Shown in pieces: positions 41,439 to 50,698 of a DNA stretch of 64,000 bases. Each line of letters starts with the position of its first letter. The first letter of the stretch is position 1. Source of the stretch: Yoonia vestfoldensis (GTDB lineage: Bacteria; Pseudomonadota; Alphaproteobacteria; Rhodobacterales; Rhodobacteraceae); NCBI RefSeq assembly GCF_002158905.1, contig NZ_CP021431.1:3039001-3103000 (forward strand), read 5' to 3'. The notes beneath the pieces were generated by a model, which saw only the letters and a program-made list of their open reading frames with translations, was not told the origin of the DNA and ran no database searches. The translations under genes were made by a program, and so were the position numbers.

Positions 41439-42734
41439 CTACCATTCGAAACTCGTTATCTTGCCCTCGGGGGGCGGGCTGGACTCCTGCGCCACATCCT
41501 GCTGTGGCGCGTCATCAGGTGTTTGAATGCCCGTCTCTGCGCGTTCCGGCGGCGTCACTGAAACCGCAACGGGCGCAACCATGGTTACCGGCCGCGCAAG
41601 CCGTTCACCGGCGCTTTCAAGTCCGGCCATCATCGACAGACGCGCCATCGCTTCGCTGTCGGCACCAAGAACCTCGCTCATGACATCGGGCAACGGCATC
41701 CGCGCCCAGCGCAGGGCGCGCGCCAAAAGCGTGTGAACCGGTGAATGCGGCTCTGTGATCCGGAAATGCGCGATCAGTGCTTCAAGGTTGGACAAAGCGG
41801 TTTCGCGGCTGAGGCTGGCATCAGCGCCGGTCATCTGGCGCGCGGCACCATGCCCCAAGGCGGCCTCGGCCGGGGCGAGATCATCGGCGTCATCGGCCTT
41901 GGGCTGGTCCGTCTCGACAATCGGCCAGACAAATGCAGTTCCCTCGGTCAAAACGAGTAGCGCGCGCAGCAGATCGGCCACCTGCTTGGCCAGGCGTGCC
42001 ACCTGAACCGGCGGTTCACCCGACCGGGCAGCCGCCGCACGCAACGCGATATCCAGCCGATCAAGCGCGCTCTGCAGGTCGCCAAGCTGTAAGACGCGAT
42101 CACGCAGGATCGCGCTTTCATCCGCGATCTCGGCGGCAACCTCTGCCTTCAACGCGGCGATTGCACCATCACGTTCTGCCGCGAGGAAATTGCCAAGCGT
42201 TGTGCGCCCGACCAGGACCAGGTTGGTCAACGGCAAATGCAGCAGACCGCTGCCCGGGACCTCGCCGACCAGCTGGACGAAACTGCGCAGCCTGAGCGCG
42301 TCGATTTCCTTAGCTTGACCGCTTTCATCCGCGGCCTTCAGCTTGTCCGCAGGCGGAATAGGCTGAAGCTGGTCCCAGCTGGTCTCGACAAGCTCGGTCA
42401 CGGTCAGCACCGCGGCCAGCAAACGTGTCAGCGGCGTCTCTAGGTGAATCTGGGCTGCGATGTACCAACACAACAGTTCCAGGTCGCGGCTTTGAGCGGT
42501 CAGAACCGTCTGCGCCTCGTCTGAGAGCGCTTGCCATGCCTCGCGGTTTTGCATCTGCAGCTCGCGGTCAGCAAGGCTTTCAACCGTTTCCGACAGCGCG
42601 CGATAGGCTGTCTGGGCCGCGTTAAAGCGATTGCGCAGCGCCCGATACAGGGCGCGATCCGCTTTCAGATAGGTCCCGAAAGGGGCATCCTCAGAAATCG
42701 GGGCCAGCAGGGCTGCGATTGGTGCGACAGTCAT
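41439..42734 (-). CDS. tssA: TssA (ImpA N-terminal domain) T6SS protein
   Basis: The product has 431 residues. The ImpA_N domain is clear: LLAPISEDAPFGTYLKADRALYRALRNRFN, LLCWYIAAQIHLETPLTRLLAAVL and SWDQLQPIPPADK. The C-terminal half is helical, with an alanine/proline-rich tail, and does not show the VasJ or VasL endings I know. TssA caps the growing tube and sheath at one end. The start overlaps the stop of the periplasmic binding protein gene (ATGA), so the sensor-transport genes upstream are in the same operon. Confidence 0.88.
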   Translation of the reverse strand: MTVAPIAALLAPISEDAPFGTYLKADRALYRALRNRFNAAQTAYRALSETVESLADRELQMQNREAWQALSDEAQTVLTAQSRDLELLCWYIAAQIHLETPLTRLLAAVLTVTELVETSWDQLQPIPPADKLKAADESGQAKEIDALRLRSFVQLVGEVPGSGLLHLPLTNLVLVGRTTLGNFLAAERDGAIAALKAEVAAEIADESAILRDRVLQLGDLQSALDRLDIALRAAAARSGEPPVQVARLAKQVADLLRALLVLTEGTAFVWPIVETDQPKADDADDLAPAEAALGHGAARQMTGADASLSRETALSNLEALIAHFRITEPHSPVHTLLARALRWARMPLPDVMSEVLGADSEAMARLSMMAGLESAGERLARPVTMVAPVAVSVTPPERAETGIQTPDDAPQQDVAQESSPPPEGKITSFEW

Positions 42735-43750
42735 GGCCCCTCCTGCCTGCCGATAATCTCGGCGATATTGATCAGGTCGAGGGGCGGATAGAGGCCAAGA
42801 TCAGCGGCCACCCCCATGTTCAAAAAGACAGAAAACCGGTCAAGCGAGGCGATCGGCAGATCACCTGGTGTCTGGCCTTGGTCTAGCACCTTCAATGCTT
42901 GTGCCGCCGCAAGCCTGCCGACATTGGCATAGGCATTCGCAACCGCCATCAGCGCTTGGCTGTCCTGAACCATCTGCGCATAGGCGGTGAAAACTGGCAG
43001 CCCCCTGGCGACTGCAGCGGCGGTGAACGCGTGGCGCTGTTCCAGGTTGGTCGAGCTGGAACCAACATAGACGGCCTGAACGCCAGCGCCTTTCAGCCTG
43101 TCCATCAGCATCGGGATCTGACGCAGGTCTGGCGTGCCGTCGGGCATCAGGTCATATGCCAAGGCGGTCACCTTGAAATTATTCTCGTGACCCAGCGCGC
43201 GCAGCGTTTCCGTGTTCAGCTGGCTATTATGTTCATGCGGATCATTGATCACGCCAACATGCGCCAAATCCATATAGGTTTTGATCAATTGGATCTGGGT
43301 CGTTTCCGGCACGCGGTTTTGGACCCCGGTCACCATTGGTCGGCCAGAGCTGGCATAGCTTTCGACCAGATCCGAACGGACCGGATCAGCCACGATCATG
43401 AAAAGCGCGGGAATATCGCCCAATGCCGTTCTTGCGCCATATGCTTCACGCGTGCCCAATAGCCCGACACTGACGCTGGTGCCCCAGGTCACCACCATGT
43501 CGGGGCGCGAAGCGATGATGTCGTCACGCACCTCTGGCAGCTTGGTCTGATCGCGATCAACATCGATCACCCGAATGTCCACAGGCAGGCTACGTTCTTC
43601 AAAGAAACTGCGGAATGCCTGGCAGGCTTCCTCGCAGCCACGCCAGACGACCATGTCAATGCGTGACTTGCCTTGCGCCTGAACCACCGGCGCGCCAAGC
43701 ATCACGCCCAGAGCAATAATCGCGACGTATCCGCACAACACCCTATGCAT
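42731..43750 (-). CDS. ABC-type periplasmic substrate-binding protein (PF04392, TrpX-like)
   Basis: The product has 339 residues from the ATG at 43750 (the TTG just upstream is not needed). A cleavable signal (VLCGYVAIIALGVMLGAPVVQAQG) is followed by the ABC_sub_bind fold: DIRVIDVDRDQTKLPEVRDDIIASRPDMVVTWGTSVSVGLLG, HVGVINDPHEHNSQLNTE, VQAVYVGSSSTN. Relatives bind tryptophan/tyrosine or similar ligands, normally with ABC permease genes. None are here; instead the gene lies between a sensor-HAMP-MFS fusion and tssA, overlapping both. A ligand-sensing role for T6SS control is inferred. Confidence 0.82.
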   Translation of the reverse strand: MHRVLCGYVAIIALGVMLGAPVVQAQGKSRIDMVVWRGCEEACQAFRSFFEERSLPVDIRVIDVDRDQTKLPEVRDDIIASRPDMVVTWGTSVSVGLLGTREAYGARTALGDIPALFMIVADPVRSDLVESYASSGRPMVTGVQNRVPETTQIQLIKTYMDLAHVGVINDPHEHNSQLNTETLRALGHENNFKVTALAYDLMPDGTPDLRQIPMLMDRLKGAGVQAVYVGSSSTNLEQRHAFTAAAVARGLPVFTAYAQMVQDSQALMAVANAYANVGRLAAAQALKVLDQGQTPGDLPIASLDRFSVFLNMGVAADLGLYPPLDLINIAEIIGRQEGP

Positions 43751-45797
43751 CAAGCTTGGCCCCCGGCAAAATCTGGTTGCGCGTGGACAGAACGATTGCC
43801 GCGTTCACAAGGCCGACCAGGGCGATTGCAAATCCCAGCAAAACCGCCGTCATTTCATGGGTAAAGACGACCATCATTGCCGCCACCAACACGGGACCAA
43901 CCACGGATCCGATACGCTCTGAGGTGCGCAGGACGCTGAGCGCGCTGGTGCGGGTAACATCCGCGCTTTTCTCGGCGGCATCCATCGCCGCGACAATCAA
44001 CGGGGCCTTGATGAACGCATGGACAATCCCCAGGGCCAGCACCACCAGCAGAACCCGCGCGACCGATTCACTCTGATACAGGCCGATCAGCACGATACCT
44101 GATAGGATAGTCGCGCAAATCACGACCCATTGGCTGTTTCCCAGCCGGTCTGCAAACCGCGCGGCCAGCGGGCTGATCGGGATGATGATCAATGAATAGA
44201 CCATCATGATGCGGCCGATCTCGGATTGCGAAGCCTCAAGACCGGCCAGGTAAATCGGCACGAAAAGATACAGAAAACCCGTCAGAATGATCTTTGCCGG
44301 AATCGCACAAAACAGCACGATCATCACAAAGTTGGAATTGCGCATCAGCGACCCAATGCCGCCGGATTTCTTGTCAGCCCCCTGTGCCGCCGGCGCGTCG
44401 ACATCAGCGCCCAGCATCGCATAGCCCAGCATCCCAGCCACAAGCGCCAGCAGGATCGAGACCAGAAAGACAGGCTTGTATCCCAGCCAATCGGCAAGGA
44501 TCGCACCAATGGCGGTGCCGCACATGGTTCCGGCCATCAGAACGCCAACAAAGATCGCCATGCCACGGGCGCGGTTCTCTTTGGTCAAAACCGCCGCGAT
44601 GTAGCTCTGGCTGCTGATGACGATGATGGCATAACCAACCGCCGTGACACTGCGCGCGATCACGATATCATTCCCGCTATTGGCGACATAGCACATGACA
44701 TATCCGCCGATTGCCGGCACCAGCCCAGCCATGAACAACCGGCGACTGCCAAAGCGGTCTACCAATTTGCCAGCAAAGGGCGTGATGAAAGCGATCACGA
44801 ACATGAAACAAGAAATCGGCAGGCCGACCATGATATCGCGTGCAAACAGATCGGTGGCGCGGTGATATTCGCTGACAAAAAGCGGCAGGAAGGATTTTTG
44901 CAGCTCTTCCGCCACAGAGAAAACGAACAAAGGCAGACGGGCATCAATGATCGTCCCCTCGCGCCGGGGGGCCGTGCGTTCTAGGGCGTGAAAGGCCTGC
45001 AATTCGCGCAGCTTGGCGCGTACCGTTTCAGAAGCCTGCGCCACAAGGCTGCGCACGCGGTCGCGCAATTCGGCATTGGCGCTGTTCAGGAATGCGATGA
45101 ACCGGGCCACTTCGCCAGTGCCGCGCACAAGCTGATATTGCCCCAGATCACCACTTGCGCGGGTTGAAACGGCTTGGTCCAACCGTTGCAACGGCCGCGT
45201 GGTCAGCGATGCGGAAATGACAACAACCACCTCGAGCGCGATCAGCGCGACCGCGACCAATATGACAAGCGAGTCGAAAAAGAGTTCTTGCATCTGCTCA
45301 AGAACAAAGGCCTCGTCGATCCGCGCCATGGCATGGCCCACGACAGCACCGTCAGCACCGCGTATTTCACGAAAAAAGGGGGCGCTGTCGCCAGCGACAC
45401 CCGTCAGCACGTCAACCATATCCGCAGCGCGCGCAACAAAAGATTGCTCTGGGTCGCCAGCCTCTGCGACGCGGTCAGCAACCGGTGGCGGGCCTGCGGC
45501 AACCTGCAAATCCCCGACCTCTGGATGCTGGCGGTCCAATGCCTCTAGAAGGGCGTCGACGCCGCGCAGCTCATTGAATGGCACCCCCACTTCAAGAGCA
45601 TATTCAATATCACCACCGATCTTTTGCACGATGGTTTCGGCCTTTGCGGCCAGCAATGGGCGCAGGTGGCTTTTGAATTCGGTCGCCGTGTAAATGATAC
45701 TTAGCGCTGCGGCCAAAAGCATGGCAGCCGCTGTTGCCAGATACAGCCGGCCGGAGAAATACGCCTCTAGCCCCGATGATTTGCTATTTCCGGTCAT
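43743..45797 (-). CDS. Sensor-HAMP domain fused to an MFS transporter
   Basis: The product has 684 residues. The N-terminal third has a membrane segment (about 19-41), a ~140-residue periplasmic sensor region, a second membrane segment (about 180-202), then a HAMP-like linker (SLTTRPLQRLDQAVSTRASGDLG) and coiled coil. The remaining ~380 residues are a 12-helix-like MFS unit with FAGKLVDRFGSRR (the GxLaDrxGrr loop-2/3 motif) and FADRLGNSQW. A chemoreceptor-like input on a major-facilitator permease is unusual: signal could gate transport, or the MFS part could be the signalling output. It overlaps its two neighbours (ATGA at 45794-45797; 8 bp at the other end). Confidence 0.85.
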   Translation of the reverse strand: MTGNSKSSGLEAYFSGRLYLATAAAMLLAAALSIIYTATEFKSHLRPLLAAKAETIVQKIGGDIEYALEVGVPFNELRGVDALLEALDRQHPEVGDLQVAAGPPPVADRVAEAGDPEQSFVARAADMVDVLTGVAGDSAPFFREIRGADGAVVGHAMARIDEAFVLEQMQELFFDSLVILVAVALIALEVVVVISASLTTRPLQRLDQAVSTRASGDLGQYQLVRGTGEVARFIAFLNSANAELRDRVRSLVAQASETVRAKLRELQAFHALERTAPRREGTIIDARLPLFVFSVAEELQKSFLPLFVSEYHRATDLFARDIMVGLPISCFMFVIAFITPFAGKLVDRFGSRRLFMAGLVPAIGGYVMCYVANSGNDIVIARSVTAVGYAIIVISSQSYIAAVLTKENRARGMAIFVGVLMAGTMCGTAIGAILADWLGYKPVFLVSILLALVAGMLGYAMLGADVDAPAAQGADKKSGGIGSLMRNSNFVMIVLFCAIPAKIILTGFLYLFVPIYLAGLEASQSEIGRIMMVYSLIIIPISPLAARFADRLGNSQWVVICATILSGIVLIGLYQSESVARVLLVVLALGIVHAFIKAPLIVAAMDAAEKSADVTRTSALSVLRTSERIGSVVGPVLVAAMMVVFTHEMTAVLLGFAIALVGLVNAAIVLSTRNQILPGAKLDA

Positions 45798-46576
45798 GCC
45801 GCGCCATCTTTCAGCACGTCTTTGGCAAGGACATCAACCTTGGCGCGCACATCCTGGTCGACCGCATGCCCGGCCTGCAGTTTTGCGACCAACCCTGCCA
45901 TGTCTGGATGCACGGCTGATTGCGCCGGAACATGGCCTGCGCGCATATCGCGCAACACCAGATAGAGCGAGGCGAAACCGCGGAATTGATACATCACAAC
46001 CGGCAAGACCAAGGCAGGCACTGACAGCGCGATCATCAAATATGTCCAACCGATATTTTGACCAAGCGACACCAGCCTGGGCATGAAAAGACTTGTCGGT
46101 GCCACCATGACGACGGCACCAATGATGTCTCCGGTTGATCCGGTGATCATCCGGCCAGAATAGATCCAGCCTCTGCGCTCGATGACGGTTTCGGCCTCGT
46201 TGGCGGACAGGATTCTGCGCAATATCGCTGCGCGATCGGCATCCAGAATGGCCAGCTCGGCTGTGGCCTGCACCACATTGCCGACCGGATTGAGGATCGC
46301 AATGCGATCAATCACCGCTGATTGCGTGGCCTCCCGCATGATCAATTCCGGCAGCCGCTCCATTTCGGCGATACCAAGGCCCAATTGTTCCCACCGCAGC
46401 AGGCTGGACTCGATGGTGGAACCGACCACCTGCATCTGCGAGGCAGTGGCCTGTGCAGCCATGGATTTGAACTTGATGACGCTAAGCCCGCCCTGCATCG
46501 CAAGCATGGCAGCAACCACGACACAGACCGCCGGAATGACCTTGCTATAGATTTCCGAAAAGGCCGAGCCGCGCAT
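45794..46576 (-). CDS. Membrane sensor protein without output domain
   Basis: The product has 260 residues. Two membrane segments (about 13-33 and 179-200) bracket a ~145-residue extracytoplasmic region that is Cache-like in look (ATASQMQVVGSTIESSLLRWEQLG; GNVVQATAELAI; GRMITGSTGDIIGAVVMVAPTS). The short cytoplasmic tail (about 60 residues, FASLYLVLRDMRAGHVPAQS) looks HAMP-like but has no kinase, cyclase or methyl-accepting module. It is the first gene of the long minus-strand T6SS operon and is coupled to the sensor-MFS gene. It may form a complex with that protein or with the divergent kinase. Confidence 0.75.
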   Translation of the reverse strand: MRGSAFSEIYSKVIPAVCVVVAAMLAMQGGLSVIKFKSMAAQATASQMQVVGSTIESSLLRWEQLGLGIAEMERLPELIMREATQSAVIDRIAILNPVGNVVQATAELAILDADRAAILRRILSANEAETVIERRGWIYSGRMITGSTGDIIGAVVMVAPTSLFMPRLVSLGQNIGWTYLMIALSVPALVLPVVMYQFRGFASLYLVLRDMRAGHVPAQSAVHPDMAGLVAKLQAGHAVDQDVRAKVDVLAKDVLKDGAA

Positions 46577-46819
46577 CTATTACTCCAAACATGCTGTCTT
46601 TTTTCATCAGTCAGACACCGCAGGCTTTCGCGGCGCACCCGACAGCAGTTGCGGATACCAAATAAAAATTCTTAAGAGTTACATTTGGTTACGCCATCCA
46701 ATGATAGCTTTCAGGCAACTTTAGATACACTTGCGCTACACCGAGAGCTGGCAAATGTTTGCCCCCTTGGATGCTCATAGAGGATAGCAACAGAGCAAAG
46801 GGAGGAAACCGCGTTTACA
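46577..46819. promoter_or_regulatory. Divergent promoter of the T6SS operon and kinase gene, with GTTAC tandem half-sites
   Basis: This 243-bp spacer is AT-richer than its flanks. GTTAC occurs at 46678-46682 and 46688-46692, ten bases apart in the same direction, which is the spacing of OmpR/PhoB-type half-sites. The adjacent OmpR-family regulator is the obvious candidate to bind. GGAGG (46801-46805) lies 14 bases before the kinase ATG, rather far for a ribosome site. Confidence 0.5.
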
Positions 46820-48658
46820 ATGACACGATCCCCCGCGCTCGCCCTTCTTGTGTGTTATCTGCTGGCCACCGCATCCATGGCTTGGGCCGATATGCAGGTG
46901 ATCGGCTATGTCACCGGTGAGCAAACCGCCGCGGAGGTGGCGCAACTGGATGATACGGCGTTTACACCGCTGCGCGATGGCCAGAGCCTTGGGTTCGTCG
47001 ATGGCGCAATATGGGTAAAACTGGACCTTGACGCAGCGCCGGACCAAGAACCCATCTTCTTGACCATTCGGCCTAATCATCTGGACCGGATCGCCGTGTA
47101 TGACAGCCAGCGCCCGCAAACACCGTTTTTTATGGGTGGCGATTCCGTTGCCTCACCCGCCACGTTTCTTCGTAACGGCTATACGGTGCCACTTTCTAGA
47201 GATTTATCTGGCGGCAGCCTTCTTGTGCGGCTTGACTCCCACAATCTGATGCAACCCTCGTTCGGAGTTATGCGCCTGAACGAAATACTGCGTCTCGAAC
47301 ATATTCTTAGCATCGTGTTTACCGTTGCGCTTTCAGCCACACTCTTTTACCTGCTATGGGCTTTAAGTGCAGCATTCCTGCATCCTTCGGTGCTTTTGGG
47401 CAGCTACGTCCTCAGGCTGACTTGTTATCTTATGGTGTTGTTCGTCCATTCCGGCACCTGGCGCGTCCTGACATCAGGCGAAACCCTCGCGCCTCAGGAT
47501 GTTGCTCACAACCTCAGCGCACTCTGCTACATCAGCTTTGCTCAGATTTTCGATTACGTCCTGTTGCGAGAATTGCGCGGCCGGTGGTGGCAACGCCTTT
47601 TTCTGGCAACAGTGGTTGCGTTCTCACTTGCGAAATCCGCAGCATTTGCCGGCGGTTCCGTAGCACTCGCTCTACAGCTCAACAATTTGTCTGCACTGGT
47701 AACGCTCTTCCTCGGCACTGGCGCAGCAATTGCCGCTCAGCACGCACAATCAGGGTCTTTCCGAATTTCCCGGACCGCGGTCGGCCTGTATTTCATCCTG
47801 CAAGCGCTTCCGCTTTTGGTGCTAATATTGGCCGATCAGATGGAAAGCGCGCATTTCCGCGCGCTGCAAGAACTGGCTTTGATCAATTACTCTATCCTGC
47901 CGGGCGCTTATGTCACCTACCTGTTGTTTCAGCGTCAGCGCAGGGTCGTCCATGAACAGCGCATGTTGGCGGAACAGCGCAATGCGCTGCAGGCGACAGC
48001 CGAGATCGAGATCGCAAAGCGGCGTGAAATCAGCGATCTATTGGCTATGCTGACCCATGAGGTAAAGACCCCTCTGGCCATGCTGCAAATGGCCCAAACC
48101 ATCGGCGAGATGAACGAACAACTGGTTGGCAAAGCGGCCGGAACGATCAAGCATATTCTGCAGCAATGCGACCGGGTTGACGAAATCGAGAATGGCCAAT
48201 TGACGGTCGAAATGGCACCGATCAATCTGACCCAAGCGCTGCGAAACGCATCCGATGATACGCGCGCCAGTGTCGACATCGCATCATGCCCTGCCGCGCA
48301 GGTCGATGCCGACCCAAACCTGTTGCAGATCGTGCTGCAAAACCTGCTCTATAATGCGCAGAAATATCACCGCCCGGGTACGCCGATCACAGCCGAGATC
48401 ACGCAGGACGAAACCCAGACCGAACTGAGGCTTGCTAACCTCTGCCGATCCAACACCATGCCAGACCCCAATCGCATGTTCGACAAATATTACCGTCACA
48501 GCGGCGCTGCGGCGCAATCGGGCACCGGTCTTGGGCTTTACATCGTCGCGCAGCTCTGCAGCCGGATGGCGGTTACGGTGCATGCCGAAATCGTGGCAGA
48601 GCGCGTGATCCTTGTCTTGAGATTTGCACGGGCTACCAAAATTTATGTAAGCAAATGA
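46820..48658 (+). CDS. 7TMR-DISM sensor histidine kinase
   Basis: The product has 612 residues. A signal peptide (to about 23) is followed by an extracytoplasmic 7TMR-DISMED2-like beta domain (LGFVDGAIWVKLDLDAAPD, 57-150), seven membrane segments between about 162 and 370, a coiled coil, the H box with His413 (LTHEVKTPLAML), the N box NLLYNAQKYH (508-517) and the G box SGTGLGLY (567-574). DISM receptors sense carbohydrates or other small extracellular ligands. It is divergent from the T6SS operon and is followed 57 bp later by its regulator gene. Control of the T6SS is inferred from position. Confidence 0.9.
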   Translation: MTRSPALALLVCYLLATASMAWADMQVIGYVTGEQTAAEVAQLDDTAFTPLRDGQSLGFVDGAIWVKLDLDAAPDQEPIFLTIRPNHLDRIAVYDSQRPQTPFFMGGDSVASPATFLRNGYTVPLSRDLSGGSLLVRLDSHNLMQPSFGVMRLNEILRLEHILSIVFTVALSATLFYLLWALSAAFLHPSVLLGSYVLRLTCYLMVLFVHSGTWRVLTSGETLAPQDVAHNLSALCYISFAQIFDYVLLRELRGRWWQRLFLATVVAFSLAKSAAFAGGSVALALQLNNLSALVTLFLGTGAAIAAQHAQSGSFRISRTAVGLYFILQALPLLVLILADQMESAHFRALQELALINYSILPGAYVTYLLFQRQRRVVHEQRMLAEQRNALQATAEIEIAKRREISDLLAMLTHEVKTPLAMLQMAQTIGEMNEQLVGKAAGTIKHILQQCDRVDEIENGQLTVEMAPINLTQALRNASDDTRASVDIASCPAAQVDADPNLLQIVLQNLLYNAQKYHRPGTPITAEITQDETQTELRLANLCRSNTMPDPNRMFDKYYRHSGAAAQSGTGLGLYIVAQLCSRMAVTVHAEIVAERVILVLRFARATKIYVSK

Positions 48659-48715
48659 AACCTTGCAGACCGCGTCCATGAAATATTGGGAAAGCAACCT
48701 TCAAGGGCTTGAGCC

Positions 48716-49390
48716 ATGACAACGATCACACTCGTTGAGGATAATGACGACCTGCGCCAGCTGACCAGCCGTTTCCTAAACTCCAAGGGATACGAGGTCA
48801 TGCAAGCAGCATCCGCCGAGGAATTGGCAGAGCTGTCGGGACTTCCTAACGTCTATATCGTTGACCTTAACCTTCCCGAAACCAATGGCTACGACTTGAT
48901 CCGCAATCTGCGCAGCATATCGAATGACGTGGGCATAGTTGTCTTGTCCGCACGTGATCGATCAATCGACATCACACAGGGTTACGAGGCGGGCGCCGAT
49001 GTCTATCTGACCAAACCTGTTGATCCCAATATCCTCATTGCTGCCCTGCGCCGTCTTGAAGCGCGCAACGCGCGCACGCCAGACGACGCTAGCGTTCTGG
49101 TAATCGACAAAGACCGACGCGAGATTGATCAGGAGGGTGCGAACATTCGATTATCCGAACCAGAGTTTAACCTGCTCTACCAGCTGTCCATCGCTGGCGA
49201 GCGAGGCCTTGAACGCTGGGAAGTGGCCGAGGTCATGGGAATGAACCTTGATCGTGACGTGACGAAAGCCCTTGAGGTGCGGATCACGCGGCTGCGCAAA
49301 AAACTGCGCGCAGGCGGCGCCCCCGATTACGCCATCGAAGCGCGGCGTGGTTTTGGATACCGGCTGCGGGGGGAGCTGCGTTTCAAATGA
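48716..49390 (+). CDS. OmpR-family response regulator
   Basis: The product has 224 residues. The receiver domain has the acidic pair in LVEDNDD, the phospho-acceptor Asp50 (YIVDLNLP), Ser78 and Lys100 (LTKPV). A winged-helix Trans_reg_C domain follows (RLSEPEFNLLYQLSIAGERGLERWEV; ALEVRITRLRKKL; GFGYRLRG). It is the partner of the preceding 7TM kinase by arrangement. The tandem GTTAC sites in the divergent spacer are possible targets. Confidence 0.93.
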   Translation: MTTITLVEDNDDLRQLTSRFLNSKGYEVMQAASAEELAELSGLPNVYIVDLNLPETNGYDLIRNLRSISNDVGIVVLSARDRSIDITQGYEAGADVYLTKPVDPNILIAALRRLEARNARTPDDASVLVIDKDRREIDQEGANIRLSEPEFNLLYQLSIAGERGLERWEVAEVMGMNLDRDVTKALEVRITRLRKKLRAGGAPDYAIEARRGFGYRLRGELRFK

Positions 49391-49477
49391 TGTTTCTGTA
49401 GAGAACACGAATGTCGCTAATACCCCTTTGTCATGCATTCACCGGTAATGTTGCTCAGACGGTTTATCCACTTGCCA

Positions 49478-50152
49478 TCAAGAGCCGTATTGCCCACGCA
49501 AATAAACCCAGATGTCATCCTGACTGACGCCTTTTCGCTTGCGCACAAAATCCTCAAAAGACAAAAGCGCGAAACCGCCAGGCGTCGGCGGTGTGAACAT
49601 TATCTTCCCACCTTGAATAGACCGGGAATATCCGCTTACCTTGAGCGCCGCGATTTCAGTTGATGTCACCGTCTGTTTTATCCCTGCATGGCCGGGTGTC
49701 ATAGACGCCTCGATCGAGGAACAAAGCTCAAACTTTCTGTAACTACAGATACCGCCGAATATCCAGCAATCATTGATACATTGGGACCAGATCTTTAGCT
49801 TTTGTACAACGCCCTGATTGTCTTGTATCGCATGGAGCTTCTTTTTTTCCGTGCCGTAATTCTTGGGGCTCGGGCTCGAATTGGGGCGCGGGGCTGTCAC
49901 TGTATTAAACAATCTACCAATGATCAATTTGTCCTGGAGCCGGGCAACTTCATCCTCGGGATGGATAAATTTATCCCGGTGTGTAAATGTATCCGCATAG
50001 ACTTCGGCCGCAATGGACGCAAGGTCAATTCTTGGGTATATTTCCTTCTGGCCCGCCGTATAAATGGCAGTTATCTCCTCATTGGTGTATATACCATCCC
50101 TACTGAGGATGATTGATTTTATTTGCATTTGCGACTCAATAAGTCCGGGCAT
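49478..50152 (-). CDS. Orphan hypothetical protein at the right end of the T6SS locus
   Basis: The product has 224 residues from the ATG at 50152 (AGGGGA seven bases before). No signal peptide or membrane segment. There is a cysteine-rich middle (QCINDCWIFGGICSYRKFELCSS). The base composition is lower in GC than the T6SS core. No family is recognised. It converges on the response regulator gene and sits between it and the right direct repeat, the position where orphan effector or immunity genes are often found in T6SS loci. That reading is speculative. Confidence 0.5.
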   Translation of the reverse strand: MPGLIESQMQIKSIILSRDGIYTNEEITAIYTAGQKEIYPRIDLASIAAEVYADTFTHRDKFIHPEDEVARLQDKLIIGRLFNTVTAPRPNSSPSPKNYGTEKKKLHAIQDNQGVVQKLKIWSQCINDCWIFGGICSYRKFELCSSIEASMTPGHAGIKQTVTSTEIAALKVSGYSRSIQGGKIMFTPPTPGGFALLSFEDFVRKRKGVSQDDIWVYLRGQYGS

Positions 50153-50698
50153 TCCCAATTCCCCTACATATCCCTAGCGCAACTTGCGACGGGCATTCTC
50201 GAACCCCAGCCGATGTTGCCTTTGCATCATGGTTAAACAACGGCAACCTAGCCGCAGCGATCACGCGATGCCTTCATTGGCCTACATTGCCAATTCAACG
50301 AACATCAGATCAGCGGCTTCAGATGCCACGAGAGTATCACCGGATCTTCCGACCGCCAAAGTTCGGTGGCCCAGCAGCTGTTATCGTGCTCTCCGAACCA
50401 CTCGCGAGGCCCTTTCGTGGGTTTCGGGCAGTCTTGTGCACATACCATAAGCCTCCGTCGTTTCAGGAGCAGTTTGCAGAGCGCCAACAGCATAAAAAGC
50501 TAAACATGTTTTTTGCAAAGCCCCTGTTACAGGTCTTTACGTTGCCAAACTGGCGCCAGAAGATCCGGAAGAGATGCTCAAATTCGTCCCCGACGATAGT
50601 GATGATGCGGTCAATCTTGGCGTCAATCAGGTGAAGTTCACCACATTTGGTGGATTGCGCATCACAAATAACGCGCCTGCCCAAGACCATCCTCCTGC
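50153..50698. other. Intergenic stretch with a start-less coding remnant
   Basis: I see no intact gene here. On the plus strand, a frame open from 50496 reads coherently (VTGLYVAKLAPEDPEEM, then KFVPDDSDDAVNLGVNQVKF) but has no ATG, GTG or TTG start near its beginning. It runs into the right repeat at 50699, ending at 50746. It looks like the remnant of a gene whose 3' end was replaced by the repeat. The minus strand is also open, so strand choice is uncertain. Confidence 0.35.
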
